A stretch of DNA of 27,530 bases, taken from SKKY01 sp964622305 (GTDB lineage Bacteria; Bacillota; Peptococcia; Peptococcales; SKKY01). Made by a program: the position numbers and the translations under genes. Under the pieces are notes generated by a model that was not told the origin of the DNA, made no database searches, and was given only the letters and a program-made list of their open reading frames with translations. The stretch lies in assembly GCA_964622305.1 (NCBI GenBank), contig CAZUPR010000017.1:1-27530 (forward strand), in the 5' to 3' direction. Positions 7,542 through 15,193 of the stretch are shown here, one piece after another (positions within the stretch are counted from its first letter, which is position 1; each line of letters opens with the position of its first letter).

Positions 7542-8270
7542 ATGAAAAGAACTATTGTTAATATAGATGAAGAAAAATGTATAGGCTGCGGCCTCTGCAT
7601 CACTGCCTGCCAGCAAGGTGCTATTGTACTTGTTGATGGTAAGGCCAAACTGGTTTCAGAGGATTATTGTGATGGTTTAGGAATGTGCCTGCCCAAGTGT
7701 CCGGTTGATGCTATCAAGATGGAAGAAAGAGAAGCCATGGCCTTTGATGAAGAGGCCTCAGTCAAGAGACAGGCACAAATGGCAGCTGCTGTTGGCTCCC
7801 CAGCCCCTGGGCCAGTGGCTGGTCCTACTCCCTGCACTGCAGCCTTTAGCCTGCCAGCACAAATGAGCCAGCAATTTCAAGGTGGCCAGCGGTTTGTGCC
7901 TGAATCTGAGCTCAGACAATGGCCTGTACAAATTAAACTTATGCCAATCCAGGCTCCCTATCTTGACGGGGCCAATCTGCTGGTTGCAGCTGACTGCACA
8001 GCTTTTACCTATGGAAATTTCCACCAGGACTTTATGAGAAATAAAATTACCATCATTGGCTGTCCCAAACTGGACCAAGGTGATTATACAGACAAATTAG
8101 CAGCAATAATTGCTGGTAATGATATAAAATCTTTATCAATAGTAAGGATGGAAGTACCTTGCTGTGGCGGATTGGTTCTTGCCTGCAAAAATGCACTTAT
8201 TAAAAGTGGCAAGATGATCCCCTGGAGCATTACAACTATAAAAACAGATGGAGGTATTTTAGATGAGTAA
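7542..8270 (+). CDS. Ferredoxin-domain protein, likely electron donor to Hcp
   Basis: The N-terminal 60 residues of this 242-residue protein form a bacterial dicluster ferredoxin. The first motif is complete (C13, C16, C19, C23). The second has C43, C49 and C53, but the expected second cysteine is Leu46 in CDGLGMC. The second cluster is thus probably [3Fe-4S], or a [4Fe-4S] with another ligand. A Pro/Ala/Gln-rich linker (about 78-115) leads to a C-terminal domain (about 120-242) with further cysteines (ADC, GCPKLD, PCCGG), seen in similar hcp-linked clostridial ferredoxins; its job is unknown. It overlaps hcp by 8 bases, so the two are translated together. Likely role: feeding electrons to the hybrid cluster protein. 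Regulation is probably through the upstream inverted repeat. Confidence 0.88.
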   Translation: MKRTIVNIDEEKCIGCGLCITACQQGAIVLVDGKAKLVSEDYCDGLGMCLPKCPVDAIKMEEREAMAFDEEASVKRQAQMAAAVGSPAPGPVAGPTPCTAAFSLPAQMSQQFQGGQRFVPESELRQWPVQIKLMPIQAPYLDGANLLVAADCTAFTYGNFHQDFMRNKITIIGCPKLDQGDYTDKLAAIIAGNDIKSLSIVRMEVPCCGGLVLACKNALIKSGKMIPWSITTIKTDGGILDE

Positions 8271-9828
8271 TATGTTTTGTTTTCAATGTGAGCAGACCGC
8301 CAAAGGTGAGGGCTGTGTAGTCTCAGGTGTTTGCGGTAAAAAACCAGATGTAGCCAATAAACAAGATGAACTTATACTTGCTCTTATTAACCTGGCCCGC
8401 CGGGCTGGAGGAAAGGCTCCTAGTGAAGCTGCCTCCCTCTTAATGATGGAAGGCCTCTTTACAACCATTACCAATGTTAGTTTTGATGAAGACAGAATCC
8501 AGGAAAGTATTAAAGAAATCGAAAAAGAAGCTGCAAAACTTCCTCAGGCAGAAAGCTTTGCACCAGAAAGTTTATGGCTGGGTGATGAAGATATTATTTC
8601 CCTGCGCTCAACTCTCCTCTTAGGCCTTAAAGGTATGGCAGCTTATGCTCATCATGCCTGGGTGCTTGGAAAAAAAGATTCAGAATTAAATGACTGGTTC
8701 TTTAAAGGTATGCAAGCTTTTTCCCAGGATCATTCTGTAAAAGAATGGTTGGATCTTCTCATGGAATTTGGTCATATGAACCTAAAAGCAATGGCTCTTT
8801 TAGATGAAGCCAATACCTCAACCTACGGGCATCCTCAGCCTGTGCAAGTAACTATGAATGTAGAAAAAGGTCCTTTTATTGTAGTTACAGGCCATGACTT
8901 ACATGACTTAAAACAACTTCTGGAGCAAACTGAAGGAAAAGGGATTAATATCTATACTCATGGTGAGATGTTACCCTGCCATGGTTACCCGGAATTAAAA
9001 AAGCACAGCCATCTAAAAGGTAATTTTGGAACTGCCTGGCAGAATCAGCAAAAGGAATTTGATAATCTGCCTGCTCCCATTCTTTTCACTACCAACTGTC
9101 TGATGCCGCCAAGGGCTTCCTATGCAGACAGAGTTTTTACCACATCTGTTGTTGCTTATCCAGAAATGCAGCATATTGCTGAAGGCGAAAACTTTAAAAA
9201 AGACTTTAGCAAGCTGATTGAAAAAGCACTGGAATTAGGCGGTTATGATGAGGATATGAAGTTTACAGGAATCAATGGTGGTTCTGAACTCATGACTGGT
9301 TTTGCCAGAAATGCTGTTCTTGAAAATGCCGGCCTGGTTGTCGATTCAGTTAAAAAGGGAGATATCAGTCACTTCTTCTTAGTAGGTGGTTGTGATGGAG
9401 CTAAACCTGGCAGAAACTATTACACAGACTTTGTTCAGGCAACTCCAAAGGACTCTATTATTTTAACTGTAGCCTGTGGTAAGTTCCGCTTCAATGACCT
9501 TGATTTAGGTCAAATAAATGGCCTGCCCAGAATTTTAGACATGGGACAATGTAATGACTCCTACTCAGCAATCAAGGTTGCCCAGGCTCTTTCTGAGGCT
9601 TTTGAGTGTGATATAAATGAACTGCCTCTGAGCATTGTTCTTTCCTGGTATGAGCAAAAGGCTGTTTGTGTACTTCTTACCCTTCTTGCACTGGGAATCA
9701 AAAATATTTTCCTTGGCCCAACCCTGCCAGCCTTTGTTTCTGAAAATGTCTTAAATGTTCTGGTAAGTGAGTTTGGCTTAAGGCCAACAACCAATGTTGA
9801 AGAAGACCTAAAAGCAATACTTGGCTAA
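8263..9828 (+). CDS. hcp: Hybrid cluster protein, class I (NO/hydroxylamine reductase)
   Basis: Hcp carries a hybrid Fe-S-O cluster plus a cubane and reduces NO to N2O, and hydroxylamine in vitro, protecting anaerobes from nitrosative stress. The N-terminal ligands C6, C9, C18 and C24 follow the class I CX2CX8CX5C spacing. All hybrid-cluster ligands known from Desulfovibrio Hcp can be placed: H211, E235, C279, C377, C405, C430, E464 and K466. At 521 residues it is slightly shorter than the usual 550 but has the helical region missing from class III. The ATG overlaps the end of the ferredoxin gene, with GGAGG about 9 bases upstream. A strong two-way terminator follows. Identity is secure. Confidence 0.97.
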   Translation: MSNMFCFQCEQTAKGEGCVVSGVCGKKPDVANKQDELILALINLARRAGGKAPSEAASLLMMEGLFTTITNVSFDEDRIQESIKEIEKEAAKLPQAESFAPESLWLGDEDIISLRSTLLLGLKGMAAYAHHAWVLGKKDSELNDWFFKGMQAFSQDHSVKEWLDLLMEFGHMNLKAMALLDEANTSTYGHPQPVQVTMNVEKGPFIVVTGHDLHDLKQLLEQTEGKGINIYTHGEMLPCHGYPELKKHSHLKGNFGTAWQNQQKEFDNLPAPILFTTNCLMPPRASYADRVFTTSVVAYPEMQHIAEGENFKKDFSKLIEKALELGGYDEDMKFTGINGGSELMTGFARNAVLENAGLVVDSVKKGDISHFFLVGGCDGAKPGRNYYTDFVQATPKDSIILTVACGKFRFNDLDLGQINGLPRILDMGQCNDSYSAIKVAQALSEAFECDINELPLSIVLSWYEQKAVCVLLTLLALGIKNIFLGPTLPAFVSENVLNVLVSEFGLRPTTNVEEDLKAILG

Positions 9829-9847
9829 AATTTTCTTGTAAAAAAAG

Positions 9848-9888
9848 ACCCTCTGACCGGAATGTAAAATCCTGGCAGAGGGTTTTTT
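9848..9888. terminator. Bidirectional terminator between hcp and copA
   Basis: ACCCTCTG (9848-9855) pairs with CAGAGGGT (9876-9883), extended by CCGG/CC-GG with single-base bulges, around a loop of about ten bases. A T run follows on the plus strand (9883-9888), and an A run precedes it (from about 9840), so it can stop both hcp and the converging copA transcript. Confidence 0.9.
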
Positions 9889-9925
9889 CTATTTTTTTAG
9901 ATATCAGAATAATTTATTTTATATC

Positions 9926-12151
9926 CTAATAATTAACTTTGAACTTTCTTAATCTTAGGGCATTACTTACAACTGAAACAGAACTTAAAGACATGGCTGC
10001 AGCGGCAATCATTGGATTTAAAAGTGGTCCGCCTAAGAGATAAAGTAAACCCATGGCTACCGGGATTCCTAAAGAGTTATAGAAAAAGGCCCAGAAAAGG
10101 TTTTGCTTAATATTCTTTATGGTCTGCCTGCTGAGCTTAATTGCAGCCGGCACTGCCAGGAGATCATTATTCATAAGCACTATGTCTGCTGATTCCAGGG
10201 CCACATCTGTTCCTGAAGAAACAGCCATACCAACATCTGCCTGGACCAGGGCGGGTGCATCGTTAATACCGTCACCAACCATGACCACAATTTTGCCTTC
10301 TTCCTGGAGCTTTTTTATTTCAGCTGCTTTACCGTCTGGCATAACTTCAGCCAAGACCTTGTCTATGGCTAATTGAGAAGCAATGGCCTGAGCAGTTCTT
10401 TCATTGTCACCTGTTAACATAACAATCTCTATGCCCATCTCATGAAGACGGGAGATGGCTGCAGCACTGGTCTTTTTAACCGTGTCTGCTATGGCTATAA
10501 GGCCTGCCAGATCTTTGTCTACAGAAATGTATACAGGAGTCTTACCCTGGGCTGAAAAGCTCTCCCAGTCCCCTTTGGCGGCATCCAGGGAAATATCATT
10601 TTCATCCATAAGTTTCTTGTTGCCAATTAATATTCTCCTACCCTCTATCATAGCTTCAAGTCCTGTTCCGGAAAAAGACTGGAAGGAATCTGCCTTAGGC
10701 AGATCAGGATTTTCTTCTTTGGCTTTAGCCACAATGGCTTGACCCAGGGGATGCTCAGAATTTATTTCTGCAGCTCCGGCTAAAGGTAAGAGCTGACTTT
10801 GGGACCATCCATTATAGGCTGCAAGATCAGTGACCACTGGACGTCCTTCAGTAACTGTGCCCGTCTTATCTAAAACAACAACCTGGCTCTTATGAGCAGT
10901 TTCAAGGGCTTGTCCACTTCTGATTAAAATTCCATATTCAGCCCCCTTACCTGTTCCCACCATAATAGCTGTAGGAGTTGCAAGCCCCAAAGCACAGGGG
11001 CAGGCTATTACCAGTACTGAGATGAAAATATTCATGGCAAAACTTGTTTCATGACCTGAAAAATACCAGGCCAGGGATGAAATAATAGCCAGGGCAATAA
11101 CCACAGGAACAAAGATTCCTGACACCTGGTCAGCCAATCTGGCAATAGGAGCCTTGCTGCCCTGGGCCTCTTCAACCAGCCTGACTATCTGAGACAGGGC
11201 CGTATCCTGGCCCACTCTTGAAGCTTTAAACTGAAAGGCCCCTCCCTTATTTATGGTGGCAGCAAAAACATTATCACCTATATTTTTACTTACAGGGATA
11301 CTCTCACCAGTAAGCATGCTTTCATCTACCGATGATGCTCCTTCAAAAATCTGGCCATCAACAGGAATTTTTTCTCCCGGACGGACTAAAATGAGGTCAC
11401 CAATCTTAACTTCATCTGTCCTTACTTTTTTTTCCTGACCATCTATTATTACAGATGCTGTATCAGGAGCCAGCTCAACCAGCTCTTTAATTGCCCTGGA
11501 AGTTTTACCCTTTGCCCTGTTTTCCAAAGTCTTTCCTAAAAGAATAAGGGTTATAATAACTCCGGCCGATTCAAAATATACCTGATGCAGATATTCTAAA
11601 TGTCCCAGCTTAATCATCCAGGCAGCATAGAGACCATATAGAAAGGCTGCCGAAGTACCGATGGCAACCAGCGAATCCATATTTGGACTGAGCCTGAAAA
11701 GGCTGGAATAACCTATAGTGTAAAATTTGTAACCAGCTATCATGACTGGTATAGTCAAAAAGAGCTGGGCAAGAACAAAGTTAAGGGGCGCCAAATCTGG
11801 AGAGATAAAGGCAGGGACAGGAAGTCCAACCATGGTCCCCATGGAAATATAAAATAATGGAATGGTAAAGATTAAGGCTATATAGAAATTAAGAGGTCTG
11901 GCATCTTCCAGCTGGGCAGCATCATCCTTCTCTTCTGGTTGGACCACTTCGTAACCGGCCCTTGCAACCCTTGCCTTTATATCATCTATTGTCAGTTTTT
12001 CAGAATCATAGCTTACTAAAGCCTTCTCTGTTGCCAGGTTTACAGAAGCTTGATTGATTCCCTCCAGCTTATTTAAGGAGCGTTCAAGAGCACTTGAACA
12101 AGCTGAGCAGGTCATTCCTTTAATTTGCAAACTTACTTTTTCTTCACTCAA
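9926..12151 (-). CDS. copA: Copper-exporting P1B-type ATPase CopA
   Basis: CopA pumps Cu(I) out of the cytoplasm using ATP. The 741 residues are normal. There is one N-terminal metal-binding domain (MTCSAC, C15/C18), the actuator TGES (281-284), the transmembrane metal site CPC (384-386), the phosphorylation motif DKTGT (D428), the SEHPLG motif of the ATP-binding domain, GDGINDAPAL, and the last helix MSLSSVSVV, whose Met-Ser-Ser pattern marks the Cu(I) group. The start is TTG at 12149-12151, 8 bases inside the end of the upstream amidohydrolase gene, about 10 bases after GGAGGG; no ATG start keeps the CxxC domain. No CopZ or CsoR is nearby. The terminator at 9848-9888 ends the transcript. 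Confidence 0.95.
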   Translation of the reverse strand: MSEEKVSLQIKGMTCSACSSALERSLNKLEGINQASVNLATEKALVSYDSEKLTIDDIKARVARAGYEVVQPEEKDDAAQLEDARPLNFYIALIFTIPLFYISMGTMVGLPVPAFISPDLAPLNFVLAQLFLTIPVMIAGYKFYTIGYSSLFRLSPNMDSLVAIGTSAAFLYGLYAAWMIKLGHLEYLHQVYFESAGVIITLILLGKTLENRAKGKTSRAIKELVELAPDTASVIIDGQEKKVRTDEVKIGDLILVRPGEKIPVDGQIFEGASSVDESMLTGESIPVSKNIGDNVFAATINKGGAFQFKASRVGQDTALSQIVRLVEEAQGSKAPIARLADQVSGIFVPVVIALAIISSLAWYFSGHETSFAMNIFISVLVIACPCALGLATPTAIMVGTGKGAEYGILIRSGQALETAHKSQVVVLDKTGTVTEGRPVVTDLAAYNGWSQSQLLPLAGAAEINSEHPLGQAIVAKAKEENPDLPKADSFQSFSGTGLEAMIEGRRILIGNKKLMDENDISLDAAKGDWESFSAQGKTPVYISVDKDLAGLIAIADTVKKTSAAAISRLHEMGIEIVMLTGDNERTAQAIASQLAIDKVLAEVMPDGKAAEIKKLQEEGKIVVMVGDGINDAPALVQADVGMAVSSGTDVALESADIVLMNNDLLAVPAAIKLSRQTIKNIKQNLFWAFFYNSLGIPVAMGLLYLLGGPLLNPMIAAAAMSLSSVSVVSNALRLRKFKVNY

Positions 12152-13280
12152 ACTTCATACCCTCCTTGTAAACTGCATTTATTTTTTTAAGATTTCTTAA
12201 ATCGCTCAGAGGATTTTCCCTCAAGAATACTAAATCGGCCAGCATGCCTTCTTTTATCTGGCCAAGTCTTCCTTCCATGAGATGACGGCCTGGATTAAGA
12301 GTCATCATTTGTAAAATCTCCAGCTTGGAAAAATCCCCTTCTTTTTGCAAACATGCTGCCTGGTCTATCAAATCAGTAACCTTATTATTACTGGTTCCTC
12401 CATCTGTCCCTAAGACTACATTATCCTTATATTTCATATTGGCAACCGTGGTAAATCTTCGGTTTTGCTGCAATATCTCATTTTTTGTGAAGTATGGCTT
12501 TGGAATGGCAGTACAGTAGATAAGACCTTTTTCTTTCATGCTGTCAATCAGTTCATAGTCAATATCTATACCTTCCTCAGTACGCCAGCTGCCATGTTCA
12601 ATATAATCGATTCCGGCCTTTATAGCCTTTTCCATACCAGCCTTAGTGTGAACATGGGCCATTATTTTTTTATTACGGCTATGAACATAGTCCGTCAGGG
12701 CTCTAATGTCTTCATATTCATACTGATCCCGAGTATCTTTACTGCCAGGCGTAATATTCCCGCCTGAAATAATTAACTTAATAAAGTCCGCTCCATCATC
12801 AAGAAGTTTTTCAGCCGCCTCAATCATTTCCTGACCCTTGTCTGCCTCAAGGCCCATAAAATAAACATGGCCCCCCTTGCTGGTGATGGCCTCTCCTGAA
12901 GTTAAAATTCTGGCTGCCATAAATTTACCCTGATTTATATCATCCCTTAATTTAAAGGTCACCCGGGAAAGAGAGCCGCAATCCCTGACGGTAGTAATAC
13001 CAGCTGCCAGAGCCTGACGGGCTGTTTCTAAACCAAGCTCATACAAAACCTTATCATCAGAGGCAAAGAAATCATCCAAAACACTCTCTGAAGCAGAAAG
13101 ATTTAAATGTAAATGACTATCAACCAAGCCAGGAATAATATAATCTAAAAGAGCCGGATCAGCTCCGGAATTTAGAGGCGAAATTTCTTCAATAATTCCT
13201 TCTTTTATTTTTAGAGAATAATTTTCCTGAATCTCTCCGGTTTCTACATTAACAATATGGCCCATGAGTATTTTTTCCAT
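12144..13280 (-). CDS. Metal-dependent amidohydrolase (imidazolonepropionase-like)
   Basis: This is a 378-residue member of the amidohydrolase superfamily. Visible metal-site elements are HLHLN after the PGLVDS strand, a lysine in FIKLIISGG that could be carboxylated, the His of MAHVHTKAG, the His of YIEHGSW and the Asp of VLGTDGG. The N- and C-terminal strands form the usual small beta-domain (last residues YKEGMKFE). Related proteins include imidazolonepropionase-like enzymes and dipeptidases of the Xaa-Pro type; the substrate cannot be told. The start is ATG with GAGGAGG upstream. The gene is translationally coupled to copA, which is unexpected, as no link to copper is known to me. A possible -10 TATAAT lies about 30 bases upstream, without a clear -35. 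Confidence 0.85.
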   Translation of the reverse strand: MEKILMGHIVNVETGEIQENYSLKIKEGIIEEISPLNSGADPALLDYIIPGLVDSHLHLNLSASESVLDDFFASDDKVLYELGLETARQALAAGITTVRDCGSLSRVTFKLRDDINQGKFMAARILTSGEAITSKGGHVYFMGLEADKGQEMIEAAEKLLDDGADFIKLIISGGNITPGSKDTRDQYEYEDIRALTDYVHSRNKKIMAHVHTKAGMEKAIKAGIDYIEHGSWRTEEGIDIDYELIDSMKEKGLIYCTAIPKPYFTKNEILQQNRRFTTVANMKYKDNVVLGTDGGTSNNKVTDLIDQAACLQKEGDFSKLEILQMMTLNPGRHLMEGRLGQIKEGMLADLVFLRENPLSDLRNLKKINAVYKEGMKFE

Positions 13281-13325
13281 GGTGACACCTCCTCTTTCTT
13301 AAGTTAATTATATAGGAAAGAGATG

Positions 13326-13350
13326 AAAAAAGCCCGGATTGCTCCGGGCT
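13326..13350 (-). terminator. Terminator of the perR-rubrerythrin-peroxiredoxin operon
   Basis: AGCCCGGA (13331-13338) and TCCGGGCT (13343-13350) form a perfect 8-base stem with a 4-base loop. On the minus strand it is followed by a T run (13326-13330 read as A on the plus strand), 15 bases after the peroxiredoxin stop. Confidence 0.92.
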
Positions 13351-13365
13351 ATCTGTAATCTTTTC

Positions 13366-14040
13366 TTATTTTTCTTTTTTAAAGCACATGAACCAATCTA
13401 AGCAGTAAGTGTTTTCGTCTTGACTGTCCATTCTTTCTTTAGCTGTTCCGCAGGATCCTGGAGTTGGGATAATAACATCATCGCCTGGTCTCCAGTCAGC
13501 TGGGGTTGCAACTCCATCCTTGTCTGCTTTTTGCAGAGCAAGAATGATTCTCTTAATTTCATCAAAGTTTCTGCCCATTGATAGTGGGTAGTAAAGGATT
13601 GTTCTGATTTTTCCTTCTGGGTCAACTACAAAAACTGCTCTAACAGCTTGAGTATTTGATTGACCTGGTTGAATCATACCGTATTTTTTTGCTACGTCCA
13701 TTTTAATATCTTCAATTAGTGGGAAATGAACTTCAACATTCTTCATGCCTTTCCATTCTAGTTCCTGGATTTTTCTTAACCAGGCAATGTGAGCATAAAG
13801 TGAGTCAACTGAAAGCCCTACCAGCTCAGTATTAAGCTCTCTGAACTCTTCTGCCATTGAAGCAAAGGTCATAAATTCTGTAGTACATACAGGAGTAAAG
13901 TCAGCTGGGTGTGAAAAAAGAATAACCCATTTTCCCTTATAGTCTGCCGGGAAATTAATGTTTCCCTGAGTTGTTACAGCCTCAAAAGCTGGAGCTGGTT
14001 CACCGATAAGTGGCATTGAATAAACTTGTTTTTCTTCCAT
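13366..14040 (-). CDS. Peroxiredoxin, Prx6-type with archaeal-style C-terminal cysteines
   Basis: This thiol peroxidase removes H2O2 and organic peroxides. The 224 residues have the peroxidatic Cys52 in ADFTPVCTTEF, the Prx6-type long C-terminal domain, and SCGTAKE with C197. Near the end C213 and C219 form CX5C, the arrangement used for resolving disulfides in Aeropyrum thioredoxin peroxidase, so this is probably a 2-Cys mechanism in a 1-Cys-looking fold. It is the last gene of the perR operon, 17 bases after rubrerythrin, with a good AAGGAGG Shine-Dalgarno. A terminator follows. Repression by PerR through the shared promoter is likely. Confidence 0.93.
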   Translation of the reverse strand: MEEKQVYSMPLIGEPAPAFEAVTTQGNINFPADYKGKWVILFSHPADFTPVCTTEFMTFASMAEEFRELNTELVGLSVDSLYAHIAWLRKIQELEWKGMKNVEVHFPLIEDIKMDVAKKYGMIQPGQSNTQAVRAVFVVDPEGKIRTILYYPLSMGRNFDEIKRIILALQKADKDGVATPADWRPGDDVIIPTPGSCGTAKERMDSQDENTYCLDWFMCFKKEK

Positions 14041-14057
14041 TTTACAAAATCCTCCTT

Positions 14058-14651
14058 TTAATAATTTTCAATAAAGACTTCAAAATGTTCCTTTTTGTGC
14101 TGGCATGCGGGGCATAAATCTGGTGCACAAGTTCCTTCATGCACATAGCCACAATTGCCACACTTCCATTTTATTTTGGAGTCCTTTTCAAAAACTTTTT
14201 CATTTTTTATATTGTCTGCCAATTTTCTAAAGCGGTCTTCATGATTTTTTTCTGCACTGGCAATCATTCTAAAGGCTACTGCAATATCAGAAAAACCCTC
14301 TTCTTTGGCAATATCTGCAAATTCAGGATAAAGCTCATCCCATTCTTCAAACTCACCCTCAGCTGCAGCTATCAAATTAGCAAAAGTATCAGCCTGGGCT
14401 ACTGGATAGGAAGCTGTAATTTCCAACATAGTTGGTAAGTCTTCTTTTAGTCCTTCTAATAAAAATTTATAAAATCTTTTGGCGTGTTCTCTCTCATGTC
14501 CGGCTGTTTCTAAGAAAATATTTCTTATTTGTTTGTAGCCCTCCTTATCAGCAACAGAAGCATAATAATCGTAGCGCATTCTGGCCTGAGATTCTCCTGC
14601 AAAAGCTTTAAGTAAATTTTCTGCTGTCCTGGTTCCTTTAAGTCTTCCCAT
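14058..14651 (-). CDS. rbr: Rubrerythrin
   Basis: Rubrerythrin reduces H2O2 in anaerobes with a diiron site fed by a rubredoxin-like centre. The four-helix part (about 8-145) has the expected glutamate pattern (FAGESQARMRY, ETAGHEREHAKRF, AAAEGEFEEW, ASAEKNHEDRF). The C-terminus is a rubredoxin-like knuckle (CGNCGYVHEG and CPAC). The frame extends one codon further to a TTG (14654), but the ATG at 14651 is better placed after GGGGG. It sits between perR and the peroxiredoxin gene in an operon with gaps of about 20 and 17 bases. Likely electron donors (rubredoxin, NADH reductases) are not in the window. Confidence 0.96.
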   Translation of the reverse strand: MGRLKGTRTAENLLKAFAGESQARMRYDYYASVADKEGYKQIRNIFLETAGHEREHAKRFYKFLLEGLKEDLPTMLEITASYPVAQADTFANLIAAAEGEFEEWDELYPEFADIAKEEGFSDIAVAFRMIASAEKNHEDRFRKLADNIKNEKVFEKDSKIKWKCGNCGYVHEGTCAPDLCPACQHKKEHFEVFIENY

Positions 14652-14671
14652 CAATTAGTCCCCCTATAAAA

Positions 14672-15103
14672 TTAATTCATTTTTTTTAAACAGCTTTCAC
14701 AAACCCCTTTTAGATAAACATCTTTTTCTGAAACTTGAAAGCCCCGGGGAAGCTGTTGGTCAAGCAAGGACATATCAAGTTGGAAATCATATATTTTCCC
14801 GCATTCCAGGCATTTAAAATGGCCATGCTCACCTGGGATGGCGTCATAGCGCGCTTCTGTTCCTTCAATATTTAGGATTCTTACAATACCGGCCTCTTCT
14901 AAACTTTTTAAGGTGTTATAAACTGTAGTTTTAGAGAGGGTTGGTATCTGATCCGTAAGAGCCAGATAAATTTCATCAACTGCCGGATGGTTATCTGCCT
15001 CAAGTAAGTATTCTAATATCCTCATTCTTTGTACCGAGGGTTTTAAACCCTTGTCTTTAAGTAATTTACCCAAATCATCTATATCAAAACTATATTTCTT
15101 CAT
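14672..15103 (-). CDS. perR: PerR, peroxide-sensing Fur-family repressor
   Basis: PerR is a metal-dependent repressor inactivated when H2O2 oxidises its regulatory-site histidines. The 143 residues align with B. subtilis PerR with a constant offset of two: regulatory metal ligands H39, D87, H93, H95 and D106, and structural zinc C98, C101, C135 and C138. Asp rather than Glu at 106 favours PerR over Fur or Zur. The DNA-binding helix region is KTTVYNTLKSLEEAGIV (about 58-74). It is the first gene of an operon with rubrerythrin and peroxiredoxin and probably represses itself through the box at 15131-15145. The start is ATG; the Shine-Dalgarno (GGGATGAT) is only moderate. Confidence 0.95.
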   Translation of the reverse strand: MKKYSFDIDDLGKLLKDKGLKPSVQRMRILEYLLEADNHPAVDEIYLALTDQIPTLSKTTVYNTLKSLEEAGIVRILNIEGTEARYDAIPGEHGHFKCLECGKIYDFQLDMSLLDQQLPRGFQVSEKDVYLKGVCESCLKKMN

Positions 15104-15130
15104 TTTTTATCATCCCATTCTAATAATAGT

Positions 15131-15145
15131 CTGTAATGATTATAA
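15131..15145 (-). promoter_or_regulatory. PerR box over the perR operon start site
   Basis: On the minus strand the 15 bases read TTATAATCATTACAG, matching the 7-1-7 PerR consensus TTATAATNATTATAA at all but two positions. It covers about +1 to +13 of the transcript expected from the promoter at 15150-15177, so binding would block initiation. Role inferred from consensus and placement. Confidence 0.8.
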
Positions 15146-15149
15146 CTTT

Positions 15150-15177
15150 ATTATAATTACATAGCATCTTTTGTCAA
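15150..15177 (-). promoter_or_regulatory. Near-perfect sigma-A promoter of the perR operon
   Basis: Minus-strand TTGACA (15172-15177), a 16-base spacer and TATAAT (15150-15155). Both hexamers are perfect. The start site is expected near 15143, inside the PerR box. The -35 begins 17 bases after the exchanger stop codon. Confidence 0.88.
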
Positions 15178-15193
15178 GTTTCCTGCTGGTATA

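Noticed and set aside
7758..8078. A 106-residue minus-strand frame inside the ferredoxin gene
   Set aside because: Antisense to a clear gene with conserved cysteine motifs; no family resemblance or start signal.
14652..14654. TTG one codon upstream as the rubrerythrin start
   Set aside because: It is too close to the GGGGG Shine-Dalgarno, while the adjacent ATG has normal spacing.
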